Assembly (NCBI RefSeq): GCF_900119365.1
Contig: NZ_FPJO01000019.1
Coordinates: forward strand, 1-64,000
DNA length: 64,000 nt
Direction of reading: 5' to 3'
Source: Streptomyces atratus
GTDB lineage: Bacteria > Actinomycetota > Actinomycetes > Streptomycetales > Streptomycetaceae
Made by a program: the position numbers and the translations under genes. Positions 1 through 8,128 of this stretch are shown in pieces. How positions within the stretch are numbered: position 1 is the first letter of the stretch; the number at the start of each line of letters is the position of its first letter. Below the pieces are notes generated by a model, which did no database searches, had not been told where the DNA came from, and saw only the letters and a list, made by a program, of their open reading frames with translations.

Positions 1-1
1 C

Positions 2-178
2 GGCGAACTGGCCACTGCCGAACCGAAAAAGCTCCGCTACCGACTGCTGCACGTCGCCGCCCGCCTCACCCGAGGCGGGCGGCGCCTCCGCCTGCGGATA
101 TCGGCGACCTGGCCATGGAGAAACGAACTCGCCGACGCCTTCCATCGCCTTGCCGCGCTGCCCCGACCAGCCGGCTGA
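2..178 (+). mobile_element. 3' end of an IS1380-type transposase gene (partial)
   Basis: The open frame entering from the left edge gives 58 residues ending in a TGA at 176-178. It reads as the C-terminus of an IS1380-family DDE transposase: a basic stretch around KLRYRLLHVAARL followed by an RISATWPWRNELADAF segment, which is the usual tail of Streptomyces members. Only this end lies in the window, so it cannot be said whether the element is intact. No clear terminal inverted repeat was recognised in 179-330. Family call is from memory of the tail motif. Confidence 0.75.
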
Positions 179-343
179 CCGACAACCCCCTGCCCGCCCA
201 CGACCCGAAGGACCCTGGAGAACCCGACCACCGCGCCGGGCCTCCGCCATGCCCAAACAGCCAAATCACCTCGCCCACCCGGCGGCTGACGATCAGCGAC
301 GACTCATCACCCCAACCGAAACGGCGAGGCTAGAGTCGGACAC

Positions 344-745
344 ATGGTTTCCGGTGAGGCGCCGCAGGCGGAGGGCAGCGTTCGGGTCGATGTCTGGATC
401 TGGTCGGTCCGGCTGACGAAGACCCGTTCGCAGGCCGCTGCCGCCTGCCGCGCGGGTCATGTGAAGGTCGCCGGTGAGCGCGCCAAGCCCGCCCAGGCGT
501 TGCGCGTCGGCGACGAGGTACGGCTCCGGCACGCCGGCCGCGACCGGATCGTGGTCGTGTCGAAGATCGTCAAGAAGAGGGTCGGCCCTCCGGTCGCGGC
601 GGAGTGCTTCATCGACAACAGCCCGCCCCCGCCGCCGCGCGAGGCGGCGATCCAGGTTCCGGTACGGGACCGGGGCGCGGGCCGGCCGACGAAGCGGGAC
701 CGGCGCGAGATGGACCGGCTGCGGGGGGACGGCCCCACCGGGTGA
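344..745 (+). CDS. S4-domain RNA-binding protein (Hsp15/RqcP-like)
   Basis: This 133-residue basic protein has one S4 domain at about residues 15-75 (VDVWIWSVRLTKTRSQA, then a VKVAGERAKPAQALRVGDEV loop), followed by a low-complexity proline tract and a charged tail. S4 proteins of this size (Hsp15/YrfH, RqcP) bind ribosomal RNA or peptidyl-tRNA on stalled large subunits; a ribosome-rescue role is inferred, not shown. A TANNNT-type element (TAGAGT, 331-336) lies eight bases before the ATG and there is no Shine-Dalgarno sequence, so the mRNA may be leaderless. The next gene is convergent. Confidence 0.85.
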   Translation: MVSGEAPQAEGSVRVDVWIWSVRLTKTRSQAAAACRAGHVKVAGERAKPAQALRVGDEVRLRHAGRDRIVVVSKIVKKRVGPPVAAECFIDNSPPPPPREAAIQVPVRDRGAGRPTKRDRREMDRLRGDGPTG

Positions 746-764
746 CCGCCCCACCGGGCAGGCC

Positions 765-2723
765 CTACGGCTGGGGCGAGGCGATCGCCCGTGCCGCCGC
801 CACCTCCTGGCGCAGCGGAGCCAGTACGCCCTCCTCGTCGCCCGGAAGTTCGGCGCGGACCCCCACCAGGACCTCGCTCGCCCGGATCCCGTCGGCCAGC
901 TCCCGCAGCTGCCGCCGGATCTCCGCGACCTCCGCGGGCGGCGGCTCGGGTGCTCCGTGGTTGACGCGGACCCGGGCCGCCGTCGTCGCGTCCACGATGC
1001 GTTCGACCGCGACGACCAGCGGCCACCAGGCGGCGGCCCGGGTGCCGACCGGGGGCGGCTCCGTCAGGGCGCGCTGGAATTCGGAACGTACGGCCGACAG
1101 ATCGCGGTAGATCCGGCGCCGGGCCCGCACCCGTTCCGCCCGGTCGCCGGAGCGGCCCGGCTCGAAGGCGTACGCCACGTAGTCGGCGGTGTCCGTCACC
1201 GCGTCCGCGAGCCGGTGGCCGATCCGTACGTGCCAGCTCTCCGGCCACAGCAGATAGCCCGCCACCAGCACGATCGCGCAGCCGATCAGGCTGTCCAGGA
1301 ACCGCGGCCAGACCAGGTCGAAGCCCTGGTGGTTCAGCAGGTCGGACAGGAGCAGGATGACCGGGGTGATGGCCGCGGTCTGGAAGGCGTAGCCCTTCGC
1401 CGTCAGCGCCGGGATCAGCGCGGCGAGCACCACCATCACCGGCACGTCCCACCAGCCGATCGGCACCGCGGCGAGCACCGGTGCGGCGACCACGAGACCG
1501 GCCGCGGTGCCCACCGAACGCAGCACGGCCCGCGAGAACACCGAGCCGAAGTCCGGCTTGAGGACGAACGTGACGGTCAGCGCGACCCAGTAGGAGCGCG
1601 GCACCGGGATCAGCGAGGTCAGGGCCTGGGCCAGGCCGATGCACAGGGCCAGGCGCAGCCCGTAGCGCCAGGAGGCCCCGGAGAGCAGCACGTCGCGGGT
1701 GGCCCGCCGGATCCGTACCCCGAGCACGGCCGGGCGGCCGAGCCGGTCGTCGACGTTGTACGGGTCGGGGTCGGCCTTGTGCACGACGACCGCCGCGTGC
1801 CGCAGGGCGCTGTCCACGGCCCGGGTGGCGGGTGATTCCGGTGCGGGCAGGGCGAGTTCGGGGCGGCCGGTGCGGCTCTCCTCGACGGCGGCGGCCAGTT
1901 CGCGTACCGCCGCCGGGATCTCGTCGGGGAGCGGGCACCGGCGCACATGGACGGCGGGGGCCGCCTCGACGAGCGGGATGACGACATTGAGCTGGGCGAG
2001 CAGCCGCACCATGGCGTTGCTGCGGCCGTGGTAGCGGGCCCGGCGGGCCAGGATCAGGTCGTAGGACGTGTTGAGGGACTGGGTGACGGCGTGCCGTTGG
2101 TCCTCGTACGCGTCGGTGCCCGCGGCGGCGAGCAGGTCGGCGACCGCGAGATAGGTGTCCGCGACCGCGACCCGCTCCGGGAGCTTCCGGCGCAGTGGCC
2201 AGGCCAGCAGGGTGAGGGTGAGGACGAACAGTCCGCCGACCGTGAGCAGCAGCGGCGCCACCCACCAGGGTTCCGGCATCGGGAGTCCGGCGCCGACCAC
2301 CGCGTTGAGCAGGAGGAGCAGCCCGGACACGGAGGCGACGGCGCCGATCGTCGACATCATTCCGGAGACCAGGCCGACCAGGGTCAGCGCGGCGACGGCC
2401 GCCCAGCCGGTTCCGTACACCAGCGTGCCGAGCATGACGCCGAGCGCGCCGAAGAGCTGCGGTACGGCGATGTTGAGTATGCGCATCCGGTACGCGTCGG
2501 CGGTGTCGCCGATGACGCCGGAGAGCGCGCCCATGGAGACGAGCGCGCCGTACGCGGGCCGGTCCAGCGCGAAGCCGACGGCGAGCGGCGTGGCCAGGGA
2601 GACGGAGGCGCGCACGACCGCCGCCCAGGCGATGGGCGTGGACGGCTGCGGGCGCAGCCCGCTCAGCAGCCAGGGGGGTGGCGTCACGCGGCGTCGTCCG
2701 GACGCGGCCTCGGTATCGGTCAA
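765..2723 (-). CDS. FUSC-family inner membrane transporter
   Basis: A 652-residue membrane protein with two blocks of hydrophobic helices (about residues 40-180 and 360-500), each followed by a soluble helical region. This is the layout of the FUSC/aromatic-acid exporter family (fusaric acid resistance, YccS-like). The substrate is unknown; export of aromatic acids or other small amphipaths is the family precedent. The TTG at 2723 is chosen because AAGGGGA lies four bases upstream; an in-frame TTG at 2774 adds 17 residues without such a site. It stands alone, convergent with the S4 gene. Confidence 0.85.
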   Translation of the reverse strand: MTDTEAASGRRRVTPPPWLLSGLRPQPSTPIAWAAVVRASVSLATPLAVGFALDRPAYGALVSMGALSGVIGDTADAYRMRILNIAVPQLFGALGVMLGTLVYGTGWAAVAALTLVGLVSGMMSTIGAVASVSGLLLLLNAVVGAGLPMPEPWWVAPLLLTVGGLFVLTLTLLAWPLRRKLPERVAVADTYLAVADLLAAAGTDAYEDQRHAVTQSLNTSYDLILARRARYHGRSNAMVRLLAQLNVVIPLVEAAPAVHVRRCPLPDEIPAAVRELAAAVEESRTGRPELALPAPESPATRAVDSALRHAAVVVHKADPDPYNVDDRLGRPAVLGVRIRRATRDVLLSGASWRYGLRLALCIGLAQALTSLIPVPRSYWVALTVTFVLKPDFGSVFSRAVLRSVGTAAGLVVAAPVLAAVPIGWWDVPVMVVLAALIPALTAKGYAFQTAAITPVILLLSDLLNHQGFDLVWPRFLDSLIGCAIVLVAGYLLWPESWHVRIGHRLADAVTDTADYVAYAFEPGRSGDRAERVRARRRIYRDLSAVRSEFQRALTEPPPVGTRAAAWWPLVVAVERIVDATTAARVRVNHGAPEPPPAEVAEIRRQLRELADGIRASEVLVGVRAELPGDEEGVLAPLRQEVAAARAIASPQP

Positions 2724-2822
2724 CGCGTCCCCTTGAATCGTGCGAATCCCGGCATTGTTCGAGCCGTACCTCAACGGTACGCAGCCGTGACGGCTCGTCC
2801 GGGCCCGGACCCGTCCGGGGGC

Positions 2823-3773
2823 TCAGAGCACGATGACGGTCTTGCCGCGGGCGCCGCCCGTCCGGTTCCGGTCGAGGGCCTGCGGGGCCTTCTCCAGCGG
2901 GAGTTCGATGTCGACGGGCACCCGGAGCACACCTTCGGCGGCGCCCGCGGCCAGCACGTCCAGCAGGACCGGGGTGGGTTCGAGCCGGAAGTCGATGCCG
3001 GTCACGTCCGTGGGCAGGGCGGCCCCGGCGGCGACGCCCCGGGTGGTGAGCGCGATGCCGCCGGGGCGGACCAGCGCGGCATGGGCGGCGAAGGAGTCCG
3101 GGGTGGTGGAGGCCAGGTCGACCAGTGCGTCGACGCCGTCCGGGCAGCTCTCCTGTACGGCAGCTTCGAGGGGGCGGTCGGTGATGTCGATCGTGACGGC
3201 GGCGCCGAGTTCCGTCATCCGCCTGTGCTCGTCGCCGCGCACGGCGGCGATCACGCGTATGTCGCGGGCCGAGGCGAGCTGGGTCAGATAGCTGCCGACG
3301 CCGCCCGCCGCACCGATGACCAGCAGGCTCTCGTGGCCGCGGAAGACGGCGGTCTCCAGGATCTGGGCGGCCGTCATCCCGGCGGAGGGCAGTGCGGCCG
3401 CGGCCCGGAGGGGGAGGCCGGGCGGGACGACGGTGATGGCGGAGTCCTGGGGCACGGACACGTAGTCGCAGTACGTGCCGCCTCCGGCCGCGTTCGGCCG
3501 GGCGACCCGGCCGAAGACGTGGTCGCCGACCCGGAAGCGGTTCTCGCCGCCGCCGATCATGTCCACCCGGCCCGCGAAGTCCACGCCGATGACCATCGGG
3601 AACACGCGCGGTGCCGGTCCGTCGTCCGGCGAACCCTGCGCGGCCTGCCAGTCGGACGGGTTGAGCGCGGCGTACTCGATCCTGACCCGTACCTCTCCGG
3701 CCTCCGGCTCGGGCTTGGGCATCTCCACCAGTGCGGGGTCGGCCCGGAACGCGCCGACGGCTATGGCTCGCAT
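2823..3773 (-). CDS. NADP-dependent quinone oxidoreductase (zinc-free MDR family)
   Basis: This 316-residue protein belongs to the medium-chain dehydrogenase/reductase superfamily. The N-terminal GroES-like fold carries the AALNPSDWQ and GVDFAGRV motifs, and the Rossmann fold has a GAAGGVGSYLTQLA nucleotide loop near residue 155. The structural and catalytic zinc cysteines are absent, so it groups with quinone oxidoreductases (QOR/zeta-crystallin type) that reduce quinones or enones with NADPH. It is a single gene with no evident operon partner. The substrate is not predictable from sequence. Confidence 0.88.
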   Translation of the reverse strand: MRAIAVGAFRADPALVEMPKPEPEAGEVRVRIEYAALNPSDWQAAQGSPDDGPAPRVFPMVIGVDFAGRVDMIGGGENRFRVGDHVFGRVARPNAAGGGTYCDYVSVPQDSAITVVPPGLPLRAAAALPSAGMTAAQILETAVFRGHESLLVIGAAGGVGSYLTQLASARDIRVIAAVRGDEHRRMTELGAAVTIDITDRPLEAAVQESCPDGVDALVDLASTTPDSFAAHAALVRPGGIALTTRGVAAGAALPTDVTGIDFRLEPTPVLLDVLAAGAAEGVLRVPVDIELPLEKAPQALDRNRTGGARGKTVIVL

Positions 3774-3888
3774 GCGGAAGACCTCTCAGTCGCCCCCGAT
3801 CCGGCAGTCACGACATCCACTCTTCCCCGGCCCGCCCGCCGCCGCACGTCGAGCCCGGAGCGCCCTTGTCATGCGGCGCCGTGCCGGG

Positions 3889-4785
3889 TCATCCCGTGCC
3901 CGGCGCGGGCCGTCCCCGGGCCGCCCACAGCCGTACGAGCACCGCGCACAGCGCCACCGCCAGCCCCGCCGCGAACACGATCCACACCGTCGTGCGCAGC
4001 GAGCCCGTCAGTGCGTCGTACACCGCCGCCGCCCCCGCCGTCTCGCTGTCCGGAACCTCGGACAGCACCCGGCCGCGGGCGTACGCGACCACCGCGCGCA
4101 GCACGAGCGCCCCGAGCGCGAAGCCGAGCCCGGCCACGGCGGTGGCGGAGAGCGCCGCGAGCCCGGACCGCCTGTGCCCCGGGCCGCCGCCGCGCGCCCA
4201 GGCCACGACCGCGGCCAGGACGGCGACCACGAGCGTGCCCACGGCCGGCCGGACACTGCCGGTCCGCAGCAGGTGGAAGGTCTGGCGCAGCTGGTCGGCG
4301 CGGCCGGCGGAGATGAGCGTGATGTCGGTGTGCTGGACCGGGATCCGGTCGGCGAACGGGACCCCGTTCTCCTCCAGATTCTGTTTGATCCGTTCGGTCA
4401 CGGGCGCCAGATCGATGGTCACGGCCTCGCCGGTGTTGCCGTTCAGGGCGGTGGTGACGGCCTCGTGGGCGGTGCGGTTGGCGGCGTTCCACGCGTCCTG
4501 GAAGGCGTCGGTGGTGGTGAAGGACAGCACCGCCTGGTGCAGGAAGTCCCGCACGGTGTCCTGGAGCGGTCCGGCGTCGATCTGTCTCATCGCCCCGTCG
4601 GTGATGAGGTCGGTGACGGTGCTCTGCACATCGGGGTCGGAGGCGAGCGGGGCCACCGCGTCGACGTAACGGTCCGTGTTGTCGATCTCCAGATCCACCC
4701 AGGCGGACAGCGCGCCGACGGGGACGAGGACGGCGAGCAGTACCAGCAGTACCGCCGAGAGACCCGCCGAGAGATACGTCCGCAC
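3889..4785 (-). CDS. Membrane protein with large extracytoplasmic domain
   Basis: A 298-residue protein of unknown function. An N-terminal transmembrane helix (about residues 7-29) is followed by a soluble region of roughly 150 residues starting around DLEIDNTDRYVDAVAPLA. Two or three further helices occupy the C-terminal third. The start is a GTG behind GGGAGG. The layout resembles Streptomyces integral membrane proteins annotated only as hypothetical. It is divergent from the 136-residue membrane protein at 4900, with 114 bases between them holding both promoters. Confidence 0.75.
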   Translation of the reverse strand: MRTYLSAGLSAVLLVLLAVLVPVGALSAWVDLEIDNTDRYVDAVAPLASDPDVQSTVTDLITDGAMRQIDAGPLQDTVRDFLHQAVLSFTTTDAFQDAWNAANRTAHEAVTTALNGNTGEAVTIDLAPVTERIKQNLEENGVPFADRIPVQHTDITLISAGRADQLRQTFHLLRTGSVRPAVGTLVVAVLAAVVAWARGGGPGHRRSGLAALSATAVAGLGFALGALVLRAVVAYARGRVLSEVPDSETAGAAAVYDALTGSLRTTVWIVFAAGLAVALCAVLVRLWAARGRPAPGTG

Positions 4786-4899
4786 CCTCCCAGGGAATCC
4801 CGCGGACGGGCGCCGCGCCCCGGGCCGTACGCCATCCGAGTTGCCGGGCGGCGCGGCCGGGTGTGCCCTGGAAGGAAGTCACGGAAGGAGAACTCCGCC

Positions 4900-5310
4900 A
4901 TGTCCACACACGCAGCAATGCCGGCTCGCGGACGGTCCGGGCCGAGGGCACACGCACGCGGGCACAGCGCGCTCTCCTGGGCGATACCCGTCACGCTGGG
5001 TGCGGCGTACGGCCTCTACGCCTCGTTCGTCCTCCGCAACAACGGCGCGAGCGGCTACCGGCAGTTCTGGTACGGCCTGATCACGGCGGTGGTGCTCGCC
5101 GTCCTGTGCTTCGCGCTGGGCCGGATCCAGCGCACCATGCTGCCCCTGGTGCGGGCGGTGGCCTACGGCGCGCTGACGTCGGCGGCGATCGGGCTGCTGG
5201 TCGGGCTGACCGATTCGAGCGTGCTGCGGTCCTCGGCGTTGGGACTGGCGGTCGGCCTCGGCATGTTCATCACCGCCTTCTACATCTTCTACACGCACGA
5301 GCGGACGTGA
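4900..5310 (+). CDS. Small four-helix membrane protein
   Basis: A 136-residue protein with an arginine- and histidine-rich N-terminus (about 25 residues) and four predicted transmembrane helices, ending in a short charged tail (YTHERT). ATG at 4900 is chosen because GGAAGGAG (4883-4890) lies nine bases upstream; longer versions of the frame lack a site. No known domain is recognised. Its message probably ends at the strong hairpin at 5331-5369. Confidence 0.8.
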   Translation: MSTHAAMPARGRSGPRAHARGHSALSWAIPVTLGAAYGLYASFVLRNNGASGYRQFWYGLITAVVLAVLCFALGRIQRTMLPLVRAVAYGALTSAAIGLLVGLTDSSVLRSSALGLAVGLGMFITAFYIFYTHERT

Positions 5311-5330
5311 GCCCCACGTCGGTGTGACGC

Positions 5331-5369
5331 GAGGGCGGGCCCGCACACGATCGGTGCGGGCCCGCCCTC
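5331..5369. terminator. Bidirectional intrinsic-type hairpin
   Basis: A perfect 16-base inverted repeat (arms 5331-5346 and 5354-5369, seven-base loop) lies between two convergent genes. There is no T-run, as is usual for Streptomyces hairpin terminators. Confidence 0.8.
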
Positions 5370-5402
5370 ATGTCCGCGGCCGGTCCGCCGGCCGGTCCGT
5401 CG

Positions 5403-5825
5403 TCAGCCGCGTACGACCGTCACCGGGCACGGTGCGTGCTGGGTGACATGGAGGCTGACCGAGCCGAGCAGGGTCGCCTTGAGGCCGCTGTAGCCGCGCG
5501 CCCCCACGACGAGCAGGCTGGCTCCCTCGGCGCGGTCCAGCAGGGACTGGGCCGGGTTGCCGATCACCACGATCTTGCTGACCGCCGCCGCGCCCTCGGC
5601 GCCCAGGGCCTCCTCCAGCGTCTCGGTGAGGGCCACGGTCGCCAGGGCCTGCGGGTCGAAGTCCTCCGGCATGCCGGGCATCATCGACGCCCAGCTCGTC
5701 GCGGGGTACTCCCAGCTGTTGACGGCCTCCACCGTGTCACCGGTCAGCTCCGCCTGGCGTACGGCCCAGTGCAGCGCCTTGACCGACGACTCGGAGCCGT
5801 CCACGCCCACCACGATCCTGCCCAT
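5403..5825 (-). CDS. Universal stress protein (UspA family)
   Basis: A 140-residue single Usp domain. It opens with the beta strand and ATP-contacting aspartate (RIVVGVDGSESS) and ends with the ATP-binding loop GARGYSGLKATLLGSVS plus the usual CPVTVVRG strand. ATP-binding Usp proteins help cells survive starvation, hypoxia or oxidative stress by poorly defined means. The ATG at 5825 follows GGAGG; a longer frame upstream is not needed for the fold. It is a single gene. Confidence 0.93.
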   Translation of the reverse strand: MGRIVVGVDGSESSVKALHWAVRQAELTGDTVEAVNSWEYPATSWASMMPGMPEDFDPQALATVALTETLEEALGAEGAAAVSKIVVIGNPAQSLLDRAEGASLLVVGARGYSGLKATLLGSVSLHVTQHAPCPVTVVRG

Positions 5826-5944
5826 CACTGCCTCCAGCTCGGTTCGGCTCAGTGCGCGGATGCGTCGTACGAGACGGGCTCGCACGACGCATCTTTCGGT
5901 GTAACTCTAATCAAACCGGCACAGGGCTTCCGGCGGTGGGTCCC

Positions 5945-6616
5945 TCAGTCCAGGCGGAGGTCGGCGAGCTGCTGCTCGAAGGGCACGACCTCGTCGTCGA
6001 GCCCGAGCGTCCTCGGCGCCCCGGACGCCGCCCGGCCGCCCGTGATCATGGCGGCGAGCTCGCCGCCCGCCCGCCGGATGCGGGACGGCAGGCCGTCGGT
6101 GTACTCGTCGCCGGAGGAGCCCCAGTCCTCCGAGGCCGCGTACACGGACGTCGGTACGACGGTGGCCCGCAGGTAGGCGAAGAGCGGACGCATCGCGTGC
6201 TCCAGGACCAGCGAGTGGCGGGCGGTACCGCCGGTCGCCGCGATGACGACCGGCTTGCCGGTCAGCGCCGTGTTGTCGATCAGGTCGAAGAACGACTTGA
6301 ACAGCCCGCTGTACGAGGCGGTGAACACGGGCGAGACGGCGATCAGCCCGTCCGCCTCCGCCACCTCCTTGACCGCCGCGTCCAGGGCGGCCGGCGGGAA
6401 CCCGGTGACCAGGTGGTTGGCGATGTCGACGGCCAGGTCACGCAGTTCGATCACCCGGGTCTCGACCGTGCGGTCCTGCTCGGCCAGCAGGCGCTCGCGG
6501 GCGGCACCGGCCAGCCGCTCGGCCAGCAGCCGGGTCGAGGACGGGCTGCTCAGCCCCGCCGACACGGCGACGATCCGCAGGGGTTCGGTGGCGAATACGC
6601 CGGACGTGGTGGACAC
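5945..6616 (-). CDS. NADPH-dependent FMN reductase, LLM-partnered (CE1759 type)
   Basis: A 223-residue flavodoxin-like reductase. The N-terminal phosphate-binding loop (AVSAGLSSPSSTRLLAERL) and the central PVFTASYSGLFKSFFDL segment mark the NADPH-dependent FMN reductase family. The start codon sits five bases after the stop of the luciferase-like gene upstream, so the two are one operon. This pairing matches the CE1758/CE1759 duo known in actinobacteria, where the reductase would feed reduced flavin to the partner monooxygenase. Confidence 0.92.
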   Translation of the reverse strand: MSTTSGVFATEPLRIVAVSAGLSSPSSTRLLAERLAGAARERLLAEQDRTVETRVIELRDLAVDIANHLVTGFPPAALDAAVKEVAEADGLIAVSPVFTASYSGLFKSFFDLIDNTALTGKPVVIAATGGTARHSLVLEHAMRPLFAYLRATVVPTSVYAASEDWGSSGDEYTDGLPSRIRRAGGELAAMITGGRAASGAPRTLGLDDEVVPFEQQLADLRLD

Positions 6617-6621
6617 GGTGG

Positions 6622-7710
6622 TCAGGCCTCCTTCGTGGCGGTGCGGGCGGCGACGGCCGGGTGGACGGGCGCGGAGTCCGGGACCCCGGCCGGACGCAGC
6701 GCGGCGAACTCCTTGCGCAGCACCGGGACGACCTCCTCACCGAGGATGTCGAGCTGCTCCAGGACCGTCTTCAGCGGCAGCCCCGCGTGGTCCATCAGGA
6801 ACAGCTGGCGCTGGTAGTCGCCGACGGCGTCCCGGAAGGACAGGGTCCGCTCGATGACCTCCTGCGGAGAGCCCACGGTCAGCGGGGTCTGCTGGGTGAA
6901 ATCCTCCATGGAGGGCCCGTGTCCGTAGACCGGTGCGTTGTCGAAGTACGGGCGGAACTCCCGTACCGCGTCCTGCGAGTCCTTCCGCATGAACACCTGG
7001 CCGCCGAGGCCGACGATGGCCTGCTCGGCGGTGCCGTGCCCGTAGTGCGCGTACCGCTGCCGGTACAGGTTCACCATCTTCTTGGTGTGCTCGATGGGCC
7101 AGAAGATGTTGTTGTGGAAGAAGCCGTCGCCGTAGTAAGCGGCCTGCTCGGCGATCTCCGGAGAGCGGATGGAGCCGTGCCAGACGAACGGCGGGACGCC
7201 GTCCAGCGGGCGCGGGGTCGCGGTGAAGGACTGCAGCGGCGTACGGAACTTGCCCTCCCAGTCCACGACGTCCTCGCGCCACAGCTTGTGCAGCAGGGCG
7301 TAGTTCTCGATGGCGAGCGGGATGCCCTGACGGATGTCCTTGCCGAACCAGGGGTAGACCGGACCGGTGTTGCCGCGGCCCATCATCAGGTCGACGCGGC
7401 CGTCCGCGAGGTGCTGGAGCGTCGCGTAGTCCTCGGCGATCTTCACCGGGTCGTTGGTGGTGATCAGCGTCGTGGACGTGGACAGGATCAGGTTCTCGGT
7501 GCGGGCGGCGATGTAGCCGAGCGTGGTCGTCGGGGAGGACGGGACGAACGGCGGGTTGTGGTGCTCGCCGGTGGCGAAGACGTCCAGGCCGACCTCCTCC
7601 GCCTTCTGCGCGATGGCGAGGGTGGCCTTGATCCGCTCGTTCTCGCTCGGCGTCCTGCCGGTCGTGGGGTCGGTGGTGACGTCCCCGACGGTGAAGATCC
7701 CGAACTCCAT
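6622..7710 (-). CDS. LLM-class flavin-dependent oxidoreductase (CE1758 type)
   Basis: A 362-residue bacterial luciferase-like TIM-barrel protein. It begins MEFGIFTVGDVTTDP and shows the family strands TGEHHNPPF, LSTSTTLITTNDPVKIAEDYA and DLMMGRGNT. These enzymes use reduced FMN or F420 to oxidise small molecules; here the downstream FMN reductase points to FMN. The ATG at 7710 is chosen because the frame upstream is not conserved-looking and repeated TTGAAC motifs, probably regulatory, lie just upstream. The substrate is unknown. Confidence 0.92.
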   Translation of the reverse strand: MEFGIFTVGDVTTDPTTGRTPSENERIKATLAIAQKAEEVGLDVFATGEHHNPPFVPSSPTTTLGYIAARTENLILSTSTTLITTNDPVKIAEDYATLQHLADGRVDLMMGRGNTGPVYPWFGKDIRQGIPLAIENYALLHKLWREDVVDWEGKFRTPLQSFTATPRPLDGVPPFVWHGSIRSPEIAEQAAYYGDGFFHNNIFWPIEHTKKMVNLYRQRYAHYGHGTAEQAIVGLGGQVFMRKDSQDAVREFRPYFDNAPVYGHGPSMEDFTQQTPLTVGSPQEVIERTLSFRDAVGDYQRQLFLMDHAGLPLKTVLEQLDILGEEVVPVLRKEFAALRPAGVPDSAPVHPAVAARTATKEA

Positions 7711-7727
7711 GGCCCGCCTCCGTTTGG

Positions 7728-7749
7728 TTGAACTTTGAACTATGTGAAC
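7728..7749. promoter_or_regulatory. Three spaced TTGAAC-like repeats before the LLM operon
   Basis: TTGAAC occurs at 7728-7733 and 7735-7740, with GTGAAC at 7744-7749, 18-40 bases ahead of the LLM start codon. On the coding strand this reads as repeated GTTCAA. Such spaced repeats suggest a regulator binding site; which regulator is unknown. Confidence 0.4.
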
Positions 7750-7864
7750 ACACCCTACAACGGAGGACCCCCCTGACCTATTCCAAGGGGGCCCCGGGCC
7801 GGTGCGTACCCTGGACAGGACGTGCGGACCGGCCACGGACCGCGCCTTCGACGGAGGCAGGGCA

Positions 7865-8005
7865 GTGAGCGGGAGCGGCGGCGAGAGCGAGCGCTGGAAG
7901 GAGCGCGGCGTGGCCCTGCGCGTCTTCGTCTACGTCTTCGCCACGCATCTCTTCGCGGGCTTCATCTGGATCCTGTTCTACGTTGGCGAGCACGCCAAGA
8001 AGTGA
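7865..8005 (+). CDS. 46-residue single-pass membrane protein (possible DUF6126)
   Basis: A short protein with a charged N-terminus (about residues 5-15, ERWKERGVALR), one hydrophobic helix (VFVYVFATHLFAGFIWILFYV) and a GEHAKK tail. The GTG start follows GGAGG at about eight bases. This composition and length match a small conserved Streptomyces membrane protein family that I recall as DUF6126; its function is unknown. It is divergent from the LLM operon and ends before the hairpin at 8047-8076. Confidence 0.75.
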   Translation: MSGSGGESERWKERGVALRVFVYVFATHLFAGFIWILFYVGEHAKK

Positions 8006-8046
8006 ACTGAGCGGGGGCGGCCCCCGGGAGGTGGCGGCGGGGCGGG

Positions 8047-8076
8047 ATGGCGCGCGGATCGGTGATCCGGCGCCAT
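8047..8076. terminator. Hairpin between convergent genes
   Basis: ATGGCGC (8047-8053) pairs with GCGCCAT (8070-8076), with an inner GGATC/GATCC stem around a GGT loop. It lies between the 46-residue gene and the FtsW/RodA gene, which converge here. Confidence 0.6.
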
Positions 8077-8128
8077 CGCACGAACCGGCGTCATGGCACA
8101 GCCGTCGCGATCCGGCGCAGGGGTTTGT

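Noticed and set aside
457..2265. Long leftward frame covering the S4 and FUSC genes in another register
   Set aside because: Its codon composition is shifted and Arg/Pro/Gly-rich; it is a GC-rich shadow of the two real genes.
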